Shown: piece after piece, positions 15,150-23,644 of the stretch
Numbering within the stretch: the stretch's first letter is position 1
Layout: the number at the start of each line of letters is the position of its first letter
Origin: an uncultured Oscillospiraceae bacterium
GTDB taxonomy: Bacteria > Bacillota > Clostridia > Oscillospirales > Oscillospiraceae
DNA: 64,000 bases
Direction of reading: 5' to 3'
Assembly: GCA_947627735.1 (NCBI GenBank)
Contig: CANQXG010000005.1
Location: forward strand, 26,846 to 90,845
Notes under the pieces: model-generated
Databases searched by the model: none
The model's input: the letters and a program-made list of their open reading frames with translations, nothing else
Told to the model about the DNA's origin: nothing
Program-made: the position numbers and the translations under genes

Positions 15150-16139
15150 ATGAAGAAGGAACCATTGAAGGCGGCGAAGATCGAGCCAAAGACCATAGAC
15201 CAGTATTACAGCTACTACAGCTATATCTGCGGTAAGTGCAAAAAAGGACAGTATAACCTCTTTCTGCACCGGCATCTGGGGGATTCTCTGGTCCTGCTGG
15301 GCCTTAAGGATATTTTTGAGGAGAAGTATCAGGCACCCATACATTACCTGATCCAAGAAAACCAGGAAGTACTGGCCCAAATGTACGGGGTGACGAACTA
15401 TACCACAGTAGACTTCTCAACGCTCATGGATGAGCCGCATCTGGACTGGGAGTTTACACCGCTTGAGATCGATAAATACAGGGAGAACCTCTGTGAACGG
15501 ATATTCCCGTCTGTCCCGCAGCTGGACATGCCCTTTATCGCGTCGCCTGCCGCGTGGGTCAAGGAGAGGCTGGGCTGGGATAATTTTGTGGATGGCTGGG
15601 CAAAGATGCTTGGCCTGGAGGCGGAGAAGCTCCCGGTGCCAAAGAACATACCTGAACTGTCGGATGAACTCTCCGGAAAGCTGGAGGCCATTGGCGCTTT
15701 GGACAAGATCGTCCTGCTGGCGCCGGAGGCGCAGTCATTTATGTTCGCGGACAGCTCCTTCTGGCCGAAATTGGCCCGCAGACTTCAAAAGCAAGGCTAT
15801 ATCGTCGTTACAAATGCGGTGAACGACGCGAACGCGATCGAGGGGACACATAACCTGAAAATGAGCGTATCCGATCTGATCGCTTTGGGCTATCGGTGCC
15901 ATTCGATCCACTCGCTCAGAAGCGGGCTGTGTGATTGCCTCGTGGGAAGGCAGGATGCGCTGACGGTGTACTATACGCCGGAGATGTTTTACAAGTATCT
16001 GTCCCTCAACGCCTGTTTCGAATTGGACAGGCAGGTCAATGAGGTGACCGTTTCGACAGTTGCCAAAGAGATCAGGCACCCTTTTGCGGCGTTAAAAAAG
16101 CTGAATAAGCTGGAAGCAAAAAAAAAATCAGGCAGCTGA
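15150..16139 (+). CDS. GT9-like glycosyltransferase (second paralogue), ends at a ten-A run
   Basis: This 329-residue protein is related to the gene before it. It has an LHRHLGDSLVLLG opening typical of heptosyltransferase-like folds, then VLLAPEAQS, GYIVVTNAVND, and HSLRSGLCDCLVG near the C-terminus. No signal peptide or membrane segment is seen. GAGAGAAGTGG precedes the ATG. The last codons are Ala-Lys-Lys-Lys-Ser-Gly-Ser-stop, where the three lysines come from a run of ten A at 16118-16127. A one-base slip in this run joins this frame to the WavE-like frame that follows. Codon use is less GC-biased than in flanking housekeeping genes, which suggests transfer of this part of the locus. Confidence 0.6.
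   Translation: MKKEPLKAAKIEPKTIDQYYSYYSYICGKCKKGQYNLFLHRHLGDSLVLLGLKDIFEEKYQAPIHYLIQENQEVLAQMYGVTNYTTVDFSTLMDEPHLDWEFTPLEIDKYRENLCERIFPSVPQLDMPFIASPAAWVKERLGWDNFVDGWAKMLGLEAEKLPVPKNIPELSDELSGKLEAIGALDKIVLLAPEAQSFMFADSSFWPKLARRLQKQGYIVVTNAVNDANAIEGTHNLKMSVSDLIALGYRCHSIHSLRSGLCDCLVGRQDALTVYYTPEMFYKYLSLNACFELDRQVNEVTVSTVAKEIRHPFAALKKLNKLEAKKKSGS
16118..16127 (+). repeat. Homopolymer A10 at the junction of two glycosyltransferase genes
   Basis: Ten consecutive A sit at the end of the GT9-like gene. The downstream frame is open from the codon after TAA 16106, through the run, into the WavE-like protein. Adding one A, or a -1 ribosomal shift, fuses the two proteins in frame. The run is striking in a GC-rich genome. 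Confidence 0.75.
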
Positions 16140-16192
16140 CTTATCTGCCGATCGACAAGCCCATCACGATAAGCGGTGATGAGATATCGGTC

Positions 16193-17236
16193 GTGGTCCA
16201 GGGCGCCGTGGGGGGAGAGGCCGCGCGAAAATGTCTGAACAGCATCAGGAAGCACCTGCCGGGGGCGGAGATCATCCTCTCTACCTGGCAGGGTTCGGAT
16301 ATCACCGGGCTGGATTATGATGTTTTGGTGTTGAGCAAGGACCCCGGGGCCAAGTATTTCAATACAGGCTATTCCGTTTTGAACAACGGAAACCGTCAGA
16401 TCGTGTCCAGCAGCGCCGGAATGAAAAAGGCGACGCGGAAATACATCTTGAGATTCAGAACGGACTTCGTTTTGGAGAGCAACGAATTCCTCCGGTACTG
16501 GGATGCGTATCCAAAGCGCCGCGCAGAGTACGCGCTGTTCTCCCACCGGGTGCTCGCGGATGTGCTCTTCTCCCGGTTCTGCGCTCACACCACCGGCATA
16601 CCGACGCCGTTTCATATATCTGACTTTTGGATGTTTGGCCTGGCTGACGACGTGAAGGAGTACTATTGCAGCGCACCGATCCTTAAAGAAAACGAGCTGG
16701 GTGAATACGATTTCGTCCATCCGGAGCGCGTCCCGTACCCGGATATGACGTTTAAGTTTCCATTGGAACAACATTTTTGCTATTCCTATGTAAAGTCAAA
16801 AATACCGGAACTTGAACTCAGAGATTGGTCGGACTGGAACAGCACGAATATCGATCTGGCAAATAATATCATCTTCAATAATTTTGTCCTTTTGTCGCAT
16901 GATCAGAGCGGCATTTGGTCGGATAAGCACGCCTGGTCGATCCTGACGGAAGATTATGTGCACGGCATCATCAACCACTACTATTTCCAGGACAGATATA
17001 AATTCTACTGTGACCCGTCCTATACGCCCAGGAGACTGAGGAAAACGGATGAGAATCCTTTTGCCGATATGCTGAGGGTGCTCAGAGAGCCTGTGAAGTT
17101 CCTGTATCGCTGCGCCCGCCGGGTATACGATTGGGCGAGAGCGGTGGTCAGCCTGCTGTACCGCGCTATAAAAAAGAAAACGCTGGCCATCCTGCGCAGC
17201 GTCGGACACAAAAGTGTGTTAAAGACTCCGGAATAG
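16193..17236 (+). CDS. WavE-family glycosyltransferase-like protein
   Basis: The protein matches the WavE family, named after a Vibrio LPS core gene and later found in many polysaccharide loci. It shows VVQGAVGGEAA, CLNSIRKHLPGAEIILSTW, a GSD in the next turn, LVLSKDPG, and the metal-site-like LRFRTDF. The annotated GTG at 16193 falls inside the first beta-strand (ISVVVQG). The true N-terminus must lie upstream, where the frame is open back to 16109 with no ATG, GTG or TTG and no ribosome site. The upstream codons (LTYLPIDKPITISGDEISV) look like genuine protein. The gene is therefore likely expressed as a frameshift fusion with the preceding GT9-like gene through the A10 run, or from a rare start. 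The C-terminal 60 residues are basic and may contact the membrane. Confidence 0.7.
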   Translation: MVQGAVGGEAARKCLNSIRKHLPGAEIILSTWQGSDITGLDYDVLVLSKDPGAKYFNTGYSVLNNGNRQIVSSSAGMKKATRKYILRFRTDFVLESNEFLRYWDAYPKRRAEYALFSHRVLADVLFSRFCAHTTGIPTPFHISDFWMFGLADDVKEYYCSAPILKENELGEYDFVHPERVPYPDMTFKFPLEQHFCYSYVKSKIPELELRDWSDWNSTNIDLANNIIFNNFVLLSHDQSGIWSDKHAWSILTEDYVHGIINHYYFQDRYKFYCDPSYTPRRLRKTDENPFADMLRVLREPVKFLYRCARRVYDWARAVVSLLYRAIKKKTLAILRSVGHKSVLKTPE

Positions 17237-17303
17237 TGTTATCTGCTCACGAAAGAAAAAACAGACGCCGAAATTACTGTATGTTGCGGGAGAAAACGCT
17301 GAT

Positions 17304-18071
17304 ATGCTGAAAAAACTAAAGCAAAATCAGTTTCTGTTTACCGAGCTGGTGAAGCGGGATTTTAAGCAGAAGTATAAGCGAACGCTGCTGGGGATGGGCT
17401 GGAGCATTCTTTCTCCGCTGCTCCAGCTTTTGGTGATGACCGTCGTCTTTACCCGGTTCTTCGGCCAGAACACGCCGCACTATATGATCTTTATCTTTTG
17501 CGGCACCCTGGTCTTTTCCTTCTTCATCGAAGCGACGAATGGCGGCATGGAGACCATCATGGGAAACGCGGGGATCTTCACCAAGGTCAATGTGCCGAAG
17601 TATTTGTTTTTATTATCCCGAAATATCCAATCGCTCATCAACTTTGGGCTGATACTTATCGTGTTTTTCATCTTTGTCGCGTTTGACGGCATCGCGTTCA
17701 CATGGAAGTTTATATGTTTGCTGTACCCGATCTGCTGTCTGATCCTGTTCAATATCGGCGTCGGCATGATCCTTTCCGCGCTCTTTGTGTTCTTCAGGGA
17801 CACGCAATATCTTTACGGTATATTTACCCAGCTCCTTGGATATATGTCGGCTGTCTTTTACAGCATCGATGTGTACAGCGTCAAAGTCCAGTATGCGTTC
17901 CTGCTGAACCCGATATATCTCTTTATTCGGTATTTCAGAAAGATCGTCCTGGACGCCACGATCCCGACGGTCTGGTTCCACCTGCTGATGGCGGCGGATG
18001 TGGTCATCGTCCTGGGGCTTGGCTGCTGGATCTATAAGAAATATAATACCAAGTTTCTGTACTATGTATAG
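17304..18071 (+). CDS. ABC-2 type polysaccharide/teichoic-acid export permease (TagG-like)
   Basis: This 255-residue permease has about six membrane segments and the typical opening of the family (LVKRDFKQKYKRTLLGMGWSIL). The central NVPKYLFLLSRNIQSLINFGL and the closing LLNPIYLFIRYFRKIVLD match TagG, Wzm and RfbA exporters. It forms the channel that moves a finished lipid-linked glycan across the membrane. The ATPase partner starts 13 bases after its stop. It follows a 67-base gap, the longest in the operon, in which I see no terminator or strong promoter. GGGAGAAAAC precedes the ATG. Confidence 0.93.
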   Translation: MLKKLKQNQFLFTELVKRDFKQKYKRTLLGMGWSILSPLLQLLVMTVVFTRFFGQNTPHYMIFIFCGTLVFSFFIEATNGGMETIMGNAGIFTKVNVPKYLFLLSRNIQSLINFGLILIVFFIFVAFDGIAFTWKFICLLYPICCLILFNIGVGMILSALFVFFRDTQYLYGIFTQLLGYMSAVFYSIDVYSVKVQYAFLLNPIYLFIRYFRKIVLDATIPTVWFHLLMAADVVIVLGLGCWIYKKYNTKFLYYV

Positions 18072-18083
18072 CGGGGGCGTTAT

Positions 18084-18926
18084 ATGAGCATTTTGGAAGT
18101 CAACAACGTTTCCATCCGTTATATCACCGGGGATTTCCGGGACATTGGCTTTAAGGAGTATATCCTGCGCCGGATAACAAGGAACTATCACGTACAGGAA
18201 TTTTGGGCGGACAGGCATATCTCTTTCTCCCTGGAAGAGGGAGAGATGCTTGGCATCATCGGGAGCAACGGAGCGGGAAAATCAACTCTTCTCAAAGTCG
18301 TGTCCGGCATCATGGAACCTACGGAGGGGTACGTGAGGCGGAAGGGGAACATCGCGGCGCTTTTGGAGCTGGGCAGCGGCTTTGACGGCGATCTGACCGT
18401 AAAAGAAAACACCTATCTGCGGGGGGCCATGCTTGGGTATACCCGCAAATTCATGGATGAGACCTATGAGAAGATCATTGAATTTGCGGAGCTTGAGGAA
18501 TTTCAGGACAGGCCGTTCAAACAGCTTTCCTCCGGCATGAAATCCCGCTTGGCGTTCTCTATAGCGTCCCTGGTCCAGCCGGATATCCTGATACTGGATG
18601 AAGTCCTCTCCGTGGGCGACGGCGCCTTCTGTAAAAAGAGCGAGGCAAAGATGCTGGAGATCATCAACGGCGGGGCGACAACGATCCTGGTGTCGCACTC
18701 TCTCGGGCAGGTGCGGGAGCTGTGCACAAAGGTCCTGTGGCTGGAGAGAGGAGAACAGATCGCCGTAGGTGACAAGGAAATGATATGCGATCTCTACCAA
18801 CAGTATTTGGATAAGACGATCACGCTGGAGGAAGCCCGGGAAAAGCTGAACAGCCGGTCGGTAGGAACGACCGGCTTGGAAGAACGAACAGGAAATGACA
18901 AACAGGAAGATAGACATACATCTTAG
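18084..18926 (+). CDS. Polysaccharide/teichoic-acid export ATPase (TagH/Wzt-like)
   Basis: This 280-residue ATPase has Walker A GSNGAGKST (about residues 61-69), signature LSSGMKSR, Walker B ILILDE and H-loop SHS. The N-terminal segment EVNNVSIRY-x-TGDFRDIGFKEY, with an insert before Walker A, is typical of TagH/Wzt proteins that power glycan export. The C-terminal carbohydrate-binding domain of some Wzt proteins is missing, so chain-end recognition is not expected. It works with the permease just upstream. Its 3' end overlaps the next gene by 32 bases. Confidence 0.93.
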   Translation: MSILEVNNVSIRYITGDFRDIGFKEYILRRITRNYHVQEFWADRHISFSLEEGEMLGIIGSNGAGKSTLLKVVSGIMEPTEGYVRRKGNIAALLELGSGFDGDLTVKENTYLRGAMLGYTRKFMDETYEKIIEFAELEEFQDRPFKQLSSGMKSRLAFSIASLVQPDILILDEVLSVGDGAFCKKSEAKMLEIINGGATTILVSHSLGQVRELCTKVLWLERGEQIAVGDKEMICDLYQQYLDKTITLEEAREKLNSRSVGTTGLEERTGNDKQEDRHTS

Positions 18927-19743
18927 CGGACATTCAGGCTGTGAGATAACTATCATCGGGACGCCGGAGCATCTGCTTGTGAAAAAGAAGTCGTCGGAGC
19001 AAAGCTATAACCAGCGCCTGTATAACCAGTACTTACGGCAAAAAAACTACACATCAACAATCTTTCGCTGTGCCAATGTCTATCAGTATTCGGAGGACGC
19101 CGACGGTCGCACATACTTTACCATGGATTACATCAACGGCAAGACGGTGGCGGAGGAGATGCGCACGATCGAACTGTACAGGGTCCCGCTCCTGGGCGAT
19201 AAATTCGCGGCGCTGCTTCCGGATGCGGTCGTGCCAAATCCAGGTGCGGATAACGTATTCAAAAACAAGATAGCGATACTGGCCGGGAAGATATGCGGAA
19301 AAGGGTCCCGCGCGAAGCAGGCTCTTGAGGAACTGAAAAGTTTTGATTGGAGCGCCGCGTCTGGATCGCCCTGCCACGGCGATCTGACGCTGGAGAATAT
19401 GATCCTCAGGAACGGCGAGATATATCTGATAGATTTTCTGGATTCCTTTTATGACAGCTGGGCCATCGACCTGGCGAAGATACTGCAGGATGCGGACCTG
19501 CACTGGCATTACCGGTATGAGGGCGATCTGGAGAACAATCTGAAGATACGCCTCCACTGTCTGAAGGATTCCATCGTCGGCGCCATATTGGCCCATGACG
19601 ATGGAGAGAGATTATACAGCACCGTGTACCACGTACTTCTCCTGAATGTACTTCGCATCATACCGTACTGCCGGGATGAGATCACAGAGGAATGGATCGA
19701 AAGACAGATCGATCACGTTCTGAAAATAATTAAGAATCGATAA
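18895..19743 (+). CDS. APH/choline-kinase-like phosphotransferase
   Basis: This 282-residue protein has the kinase catalytic loop CHGDLTLENMIL, whose Asp is the catalytic base, and the metal-binding IDFLDS about 15 residues later, as in aminoglycoside and choline kinases. The N-lobe is short. It should phosphorylate a small hydroxyl compound such as an amino-alcohol, glycerol or sugar for polymer assembly. The following gene encodes a nucleotidyltransferase, so kinase and transferase together resemble the fused protein at 11654-13159. The start overlaps the ATPase gene by 32 bases, and weak AGGAA precedes it. Confidence 0.75.
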   Translation: MTNRKIDIHLSGHSGCEITIIGTPEHLLVKKKSSEQSYNQRLYNQYLRQKNYTSTIFRCANVYQYSEDADGRTYFTMDYINGKTVAEEMRTIELYRVPLLGDKFAALLPDAVVPNPGADNVFKNKIAILAGKICGKGSRAKQALEELKSFDWSAASGSPCHGDLTLENMILRNGEIYLIDFLDSFYDSWAIDLAKILQDADLHWHYRYEGDLENNLKIRLHCLKDSIVGAILAHDDGERLYSTVYHVLLLNVLRIIPYCRDEITEEWIERQIDHVLKIIKNR

Positions 19744-19755
19744 GGAGACCTGCCT

Positions 19756-20820
19756 ATGAAAACCCTGATCGTTCCCTGTGCGGGGCGGTCGTCCCGCTTC
19801 CCGCATATGAAGCCGAAATATCTGCTCACCCATCCGGACGGGACCTTGATGGTGGAGAAGGCCATAGAGGGCCTGGATATCTCCCAGTTTGACCGCATCG
19901 TCATCACGATCCTGCGGGAGCATAGTGTCAAATATGAAGCGGAGCTGATACTCCATCAGATATTTGATAAGCTGCCGCAGGTGGAACTCCTTGTGCTCGA
20001 ACAGGAAACATCCTGTCAGGCGGAAACGGTCTATGAAACGATCATGCGCAAGCATATCACGGGCCGCTTTGTGGTAAAGGATGTAGATAACCGGCTCTTC
20101 TTTGCGGAAGACGAGATCGCCCCAAATTGTGTTGCCGGCATCAATGTTGAAACGTTTGAAAAGGAGATCGGCCGCCTTAGGGAGAAGAGCTTTCTCATCG
20201 TGAACGACCAATCGATCATCGTTGATATCATCGAGAAGGTCGTGAAATCGAAATATGTCTGCGTCGGGCTGTACAGCTTTGACTCGGCGGAGGTCTACTG
20301 CGGCGCCTATGAGAGCCTGCGGGAGGATGCGTTCTGCAGAGGAGAAATATATATCTCTCACGTCATATCCTATCTCATCGGGACGGGGAAATGTGTGTTC
20401 CGCCTCAAAGAAGTGTCGGATTATGATGATTGGGGCACCCGGGATGAGTGGTATCAGGAACAGGCAAAATACCGCACATATTTTATCGACCTGGACGGTG
20501 TGCTCTGCAGAAACCGGGGACGGTATGGGACCAAGAACTGGGGAAACGATATCGAACTGCTCGAGGATAATGTAAACGTAGTAAAAAAACTTTCCGATGA
20601 CGGCGGTCAGATCGTCATTACGACCTGCAGAGATGAAAAATACGCCGGGCAGATCAGAAGCGTCCTAGAGGCTGCCGGCATCAAGATCCATGGGATCGTT
20701 ACGAACTGCAATCACGCGCGAAGAGTGCTGATCAATGACTTCGCGGCGACAAACGCCTATCCGAGCTGTGAGGCGATCAATATACCGAGAAATGGACGCC
20801 TTGCGGATTATATCAATTAA
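19756..20820 (+). CDS. Nucleotidyltransferase fused to HAD phosphatase
   Basis: Residues 1 to about 235 form an NTP-transferase-like domain. The opening VPCAGRSSRFPHMKPKYLL has the glycine/arginine loop and the catalytic lysine in degenerate form. VKDVDN supplies an Asp at the metal position. Residues about 240-354 form a HAD domain with FIDLDGVLC as motif I, TTCRDEKY as motif II and LINDFAATN as the closing acidic motif. The fusion suggests activation of a phosphorylated group coupled to removal of phosphate from a related intermediate. The substrate is unknown. TAAGGAGACC lies before the ATG. The GC content is lower than in the housekeeping flanks. Confidence 0.75.
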   Translation: MKTLIVPCAGRSSRFPHMKPKYLLTHPDGTLMVEKAIEGLDISQFDRIVITILREHSVKYEAELILHQIFDKLPQVELLVLEQETSCQAETVYETIMRKHITGRFVVKDVDNRLFFAEDEIAPNCVAGINVETFEKEIGRLREKSFLIVNDQSIIVDIIEKVVKSKYVCVGLYSFDSAEVYCGAYESLREDAFCRGEIYISHVISYLIGTGKCVFRLKEVSDYDDWGTRDEWYQEQAKYRTYFIDLDGVLCRNRGRYGTKNWGNDIELLEDNVNVVKKLSDDGGQIVITTCRDEKYAGQIRSVLEAAGIKIHGIVTNCNHARRVLINDFAATNAYPSCEAINIPRNGRLADYIN

Positions 20821-20853
20821 TAGAAAGATCTAAAAAACTATTGGGAGGAAAAT

Positions 20854-21888
20854 ATGAAGTACTTAGTAACAGGTGCGGCGGGATTCATTGGCGGGCAGCT
20901 TTGCCACAAGCTCTGGGCGCTGGACGGAACAGAAACTGTAGTGGGGATCGACAATTATAGCTACGGGAAGACGGACAACCTCCACTTTCAGGACGTGAAT
21001 CTTGAATCGATCGTCCAGAGGATAGATATCCGCGATGAAAAAGCGATCATGGCGCTGTTGGAAAAGTATCATTTTGACGTTGTATATAATATCGCGGGGA
21101 TCGCGCCGCTTCCGGACTGTCAAAGCGACCCGGTGGAAGCGAGTTCTGTTAACATTCTGGGCGCGGTGAACCTTTTGGAGTGCTGCCGGCGTGTTGGGAT
21201 AAAGCATTTTGTGCAGGCGTCGACAAACGCTATCTATGAGAATGAAACGACGTTTCCGACCGTTGAAGACAACTTCAAGTTACCGACACTCATATACACG
21301 AACTCAAAATACTGTGCGGAGCGGTATTGTCAAAGCTATGCGGATACATATGGAATGGATGTGACGTGTATCCGTTTCGCGAATGTCTATGGTCCCAATA
21401 TGGACTGCCTCAGGAAACAGCCGCCTTTTGTCGCGTATATGATCCGAGAACTATACTATGACCGTGTGCCGGTATTCCATTCTGACGGCCATCAGCGGCG
21501 GGATTATATTTATGTGGATGATCTGATCGAGCTGGCGCTGCGGGTGGTAAAAGGAAAAGGCTTTGACGTAGTGAATGCTTGCAGCAATAAGAATTATTCT
21601 GTGCGAGAGCTATATGCGATAGTAAGCAAGTTGATGGATAAGGATATCCAGGCAAAGTACAATCCCGCGTCCCGCTACTGGGAGAAGTATCCGACTCTGT
21701 ATCAGGGGGCATATCCGATCAAGCCGGAGATTCTGGAACATGAGGTCAACAAGTATTCTCTTTGCAGCAATGAACACGCGAAGGAGGCTTATGGCTGGGT
21801 GCCGAAGGTAGAGATAGAGCAGGGACTGAAAGCTGTTGTCGACTCTGTATGCAAAACATTGGAAATGAGAGATTCGTGTGACCGGTAA
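20854..21888 (+). CDS. NAD-dependent nucleotide-sugar epimerase/dehydratase (SDR)
   Basis: This 344-residue extended short-chain dehydrogenase has the NAD loop GAAGFIGG (residues 7-14), the catalytic Ser/Thr in QASTNAIYE, and YTNSK for the Tyr-x3-Lys pair. Downstream segments RFANVYGP and RRDYIYVDDL are typical of UDP-sugar 4-epimerases and decarboxylases. It would convert a nucleotide sugar used by the glycosyltransferases of this operon. The exact product cannot be told from motifs. GGGAGGAAAAT lies before the ATG. Confidence 0.88.
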   Translation: MKYLVTGAAGFIGGQLCHKLWALDGTETVVGIDNYSYGKTDNLHFQDVNLESIVQRIDIRDEKAIMALLEKYHFDVVYNIAGIAPLPDCQSDPVEASSVNILGAVNLLECCRRVGIKHFVQASTNAIYENETTFPTVEDNFKLPTLIYTNSKYCAERYCQSYADTYGMDVTCIRFANVYGPNMDCLRKQPPFVAYMIRELYYDRVPVFHSDGHQRRDYIYVDDLIELALRVVKGKGFDVVNACSNKNYSVRELYAIVSKLMDKDIQAKYNPASRYWEKYPTLYQGAYPIKPEILEHEVNKYSLCSNEHAKEAYGWVPKVEIEQGLKAVVDSVCKTLEMRDSCDR

Positions 21889-21934
21889 GGGGTTTGGGTG
21901 AACGGAACTTTTTGGGAGCATGGAAGGACGAGGC

Positions 21935-23644
21935 ATGAAGGAAATAGCAACTGGCAAACGGGGAGTATTATTTCGCTGTTTAGTTTTTACCGTCATTCTT
22001 GTTATGATTTTTCTGTTGGTGCAAGAGATCCTTTCACCACAATGGAGGTATCCGCATTTTAATGACGGTATGGAGGATGCGCTGAACGAGTTCTACTCCA
22101 TGCCGGACGATTCGATCCAGGCCCTGTTTTTTGGCTCGAGCCATGTGGCGGACAGCGTGGACCCCATGCGGATATATGAACGGTCGGGTATTGTTACTTA
22201 TAATCTTGGGACAGCCGGGCAGACGCTTGCGATCAGTGTCAGCTTATTAAATGAAGCACTAAAGACACAAGAACCAAAAGTGGTCTTTTTAGATGTGAGT
22301 GGAGTTTTTAACAACAGTACTTTTATAGACTCGACTTACCGCTATGCGTTGGACTTGCTTCCGTTTGGAGATAGCAAGATCGATCTGGCAAAGATATATG
22401 CGAGCAACTACGACGAAGCACGAAGGTTGTCTTTCTTTCTGAGCGCATTTTTCCCGATCTATTCGTATCATGATAGATGGACGTCGTTGAAGGCGCTGGA
22501 TTTCGATCTTTTCCCCGATCGGAACCTGTATCGAAAAGGTTACTTTTTGTATACGCCGTATAGAACTATTGCGACGGATATAGATGGGATGAACAGTATC
22601 CAGGACGAGTTGAGCCAAAGCTCGGGAAGCGTCGTTGAGATCAAGAATGGCGCTGTTTCGTCCTCTGAGATCGATAAACCGATATATGTACCAGGATTCT
22701 CAGATGAGAATTTGGAGTATTTTCTGCAATTTATACAAATATGTGAAGAAAATGATATTACTCTTAAACTGGTCAAGATACCGACGATATACGCGCCGCA
22801 GGCGTATCATGGTGCGTGGACGTCGCTGCGCTCGTCCATGGCGAAAGGCCTGGCCCAAGAGTACGGCCTGCCGTTTTTGGACCTCCTGTATGACTATGAT
22901 ATCGGGATCGACTGGACGCATGATACCCCGGATGGGGGCCAGCATCTCAATTATTCAGGCGCGAAGAAGGTATCTGACTTTTTCGCGGATCAGCTGAAAA
23001 ACGAATGCGGCTTGCAGGGGACGGTCTGCGAGGACTATGAGCGGGACAGGCCGATCTATGACGCGATATGCCAGGCCTCCGAACTGCAGAGTACACGGGA
23101 TATGCTGTCGTTTTTGGAGGCGGCGTCCCAGCGGGAGCATACGACGATATTCTTCTCTGCCAGCGATGACATGAAAAACGCGCTTTCGGAGGAGGCTGTG
23201 GATGCGCTGCACCGGTCCGGCCTTTTAACGGACTTCGGCCTGCTGAACTATCGGGGCGCCTTTGTGGGAGTCGTTGATGACGGCGTATCCGTTTATGAGG
23301 CCGTATCGGACAGGGCCATCAGCCATAGCGGCCAGCTGGGAGAAGCATGTAAATACACGCTGAAGAGCGCGGGCTGGCTGGTCGGCTCGAAATCCTCCAT
23401 CGTCATCAATGGCACAGAGTATTCCATGGGGGGCAGGGGCGTCAACATCGTTGTCTATGATAACGAATATGGCGTGGTGCTGGACAGCGCTTCCTTCGAC
23501 ACCTTTGCGTCCGGCAATCCGGACGCGGTCAGAAATAACCCGCGGACGGCGGAATATCTGCGCGAATACGAGGAAAGGCTGATGGCGGCGGATGCGGATG
23601 GGAAGCTTGCGCAGAGGCTTGAGGTGAACGATGGGATTAATTGA
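21935..23644 (+). CDS. SGNH-type membrane-anchored acyl-transfer protein with C-terminal ILEI-like domain
   Basis: An N-terminal membrane anchor (about residues 12-32) is followed by a DltD/AlgX-type SGNH fold. GSSH at about residues 67-70 holds the nucleophile Ser, and DGGQHLN gives the catalytic Asp and His near residue 340. Such proteins work outside the cell with an MBOAT partner in ester transfer onto polymers. From about residue 405 a second domain appears that resembles the ILEI/FAM3 fold (GGRGVNIVVYD and DSASFDTFAS). This domain is known from animal secreted factors and some bacterial surface enzymes. GC content rises sharply near 22,800. ATG 21935 is chosen because AAGGA lies 6 bases upstream; ATG 21920 has its site too close. 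It overlaps the MBOAT gene by 14 bases. Confidence 0.8.
   Translation: MKEIATGKRGVLFRCLVFTVILVMIFLLVQEILSPQWRYPHFNDGMEDALNEFYSMPDDSIQALFFGSSHVADSVDPMRIYERSGIVTYNLGTAGQTLAISVSLLNEALKTQEPKVVFLDVSGVFNNSTFIDSTYRYALDLLPFGDSKIDLAKIYASNYDEARRLSFFLSAFFPIYSYHDRWTSLKALDFDLFPDRNLYRKGYFLYTPYRTIATDIDGMNSIQDELSQSSGSVVEIKNGAVSSSEIDKPIYVPGFSDENLEYFLQFIQICEENDITLKLVKIPTIYAPQAYHGAWTSLRSSMAKGLAQEYGLPFLDLLYDYDIGIDWTHDTPDGGQHLNYSGAKKVSDFFADQLKNECGLQGTVCEDYERDRPIYDAICQASELQSTRDMLSFLEAASQREHTTIFFSASDDMKNALSEEAVDALHRSGLLTDFGLLNYRGAFVGVVDDGVSVYEAVSDRAISHSGQLGEACKYTLKSAGWLVGSKSSIVINGTEYSMGGRGVNIVVYDNEYGVVLDSASFDTFASGNPDAVRNNPRTAEYLREYEERLMAADADGKLAQRLEVNDGIN

Noticed and set aside
13156..17236. LPS core or Kdo synthesis, from KdsD-, heptosyltransferase- and WavE-like genes
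   Set aside because: The host looks Gram-positive and spore-forming, and no other Kdo or lipid A genes are present. These families are also used for wall-linked polymers.
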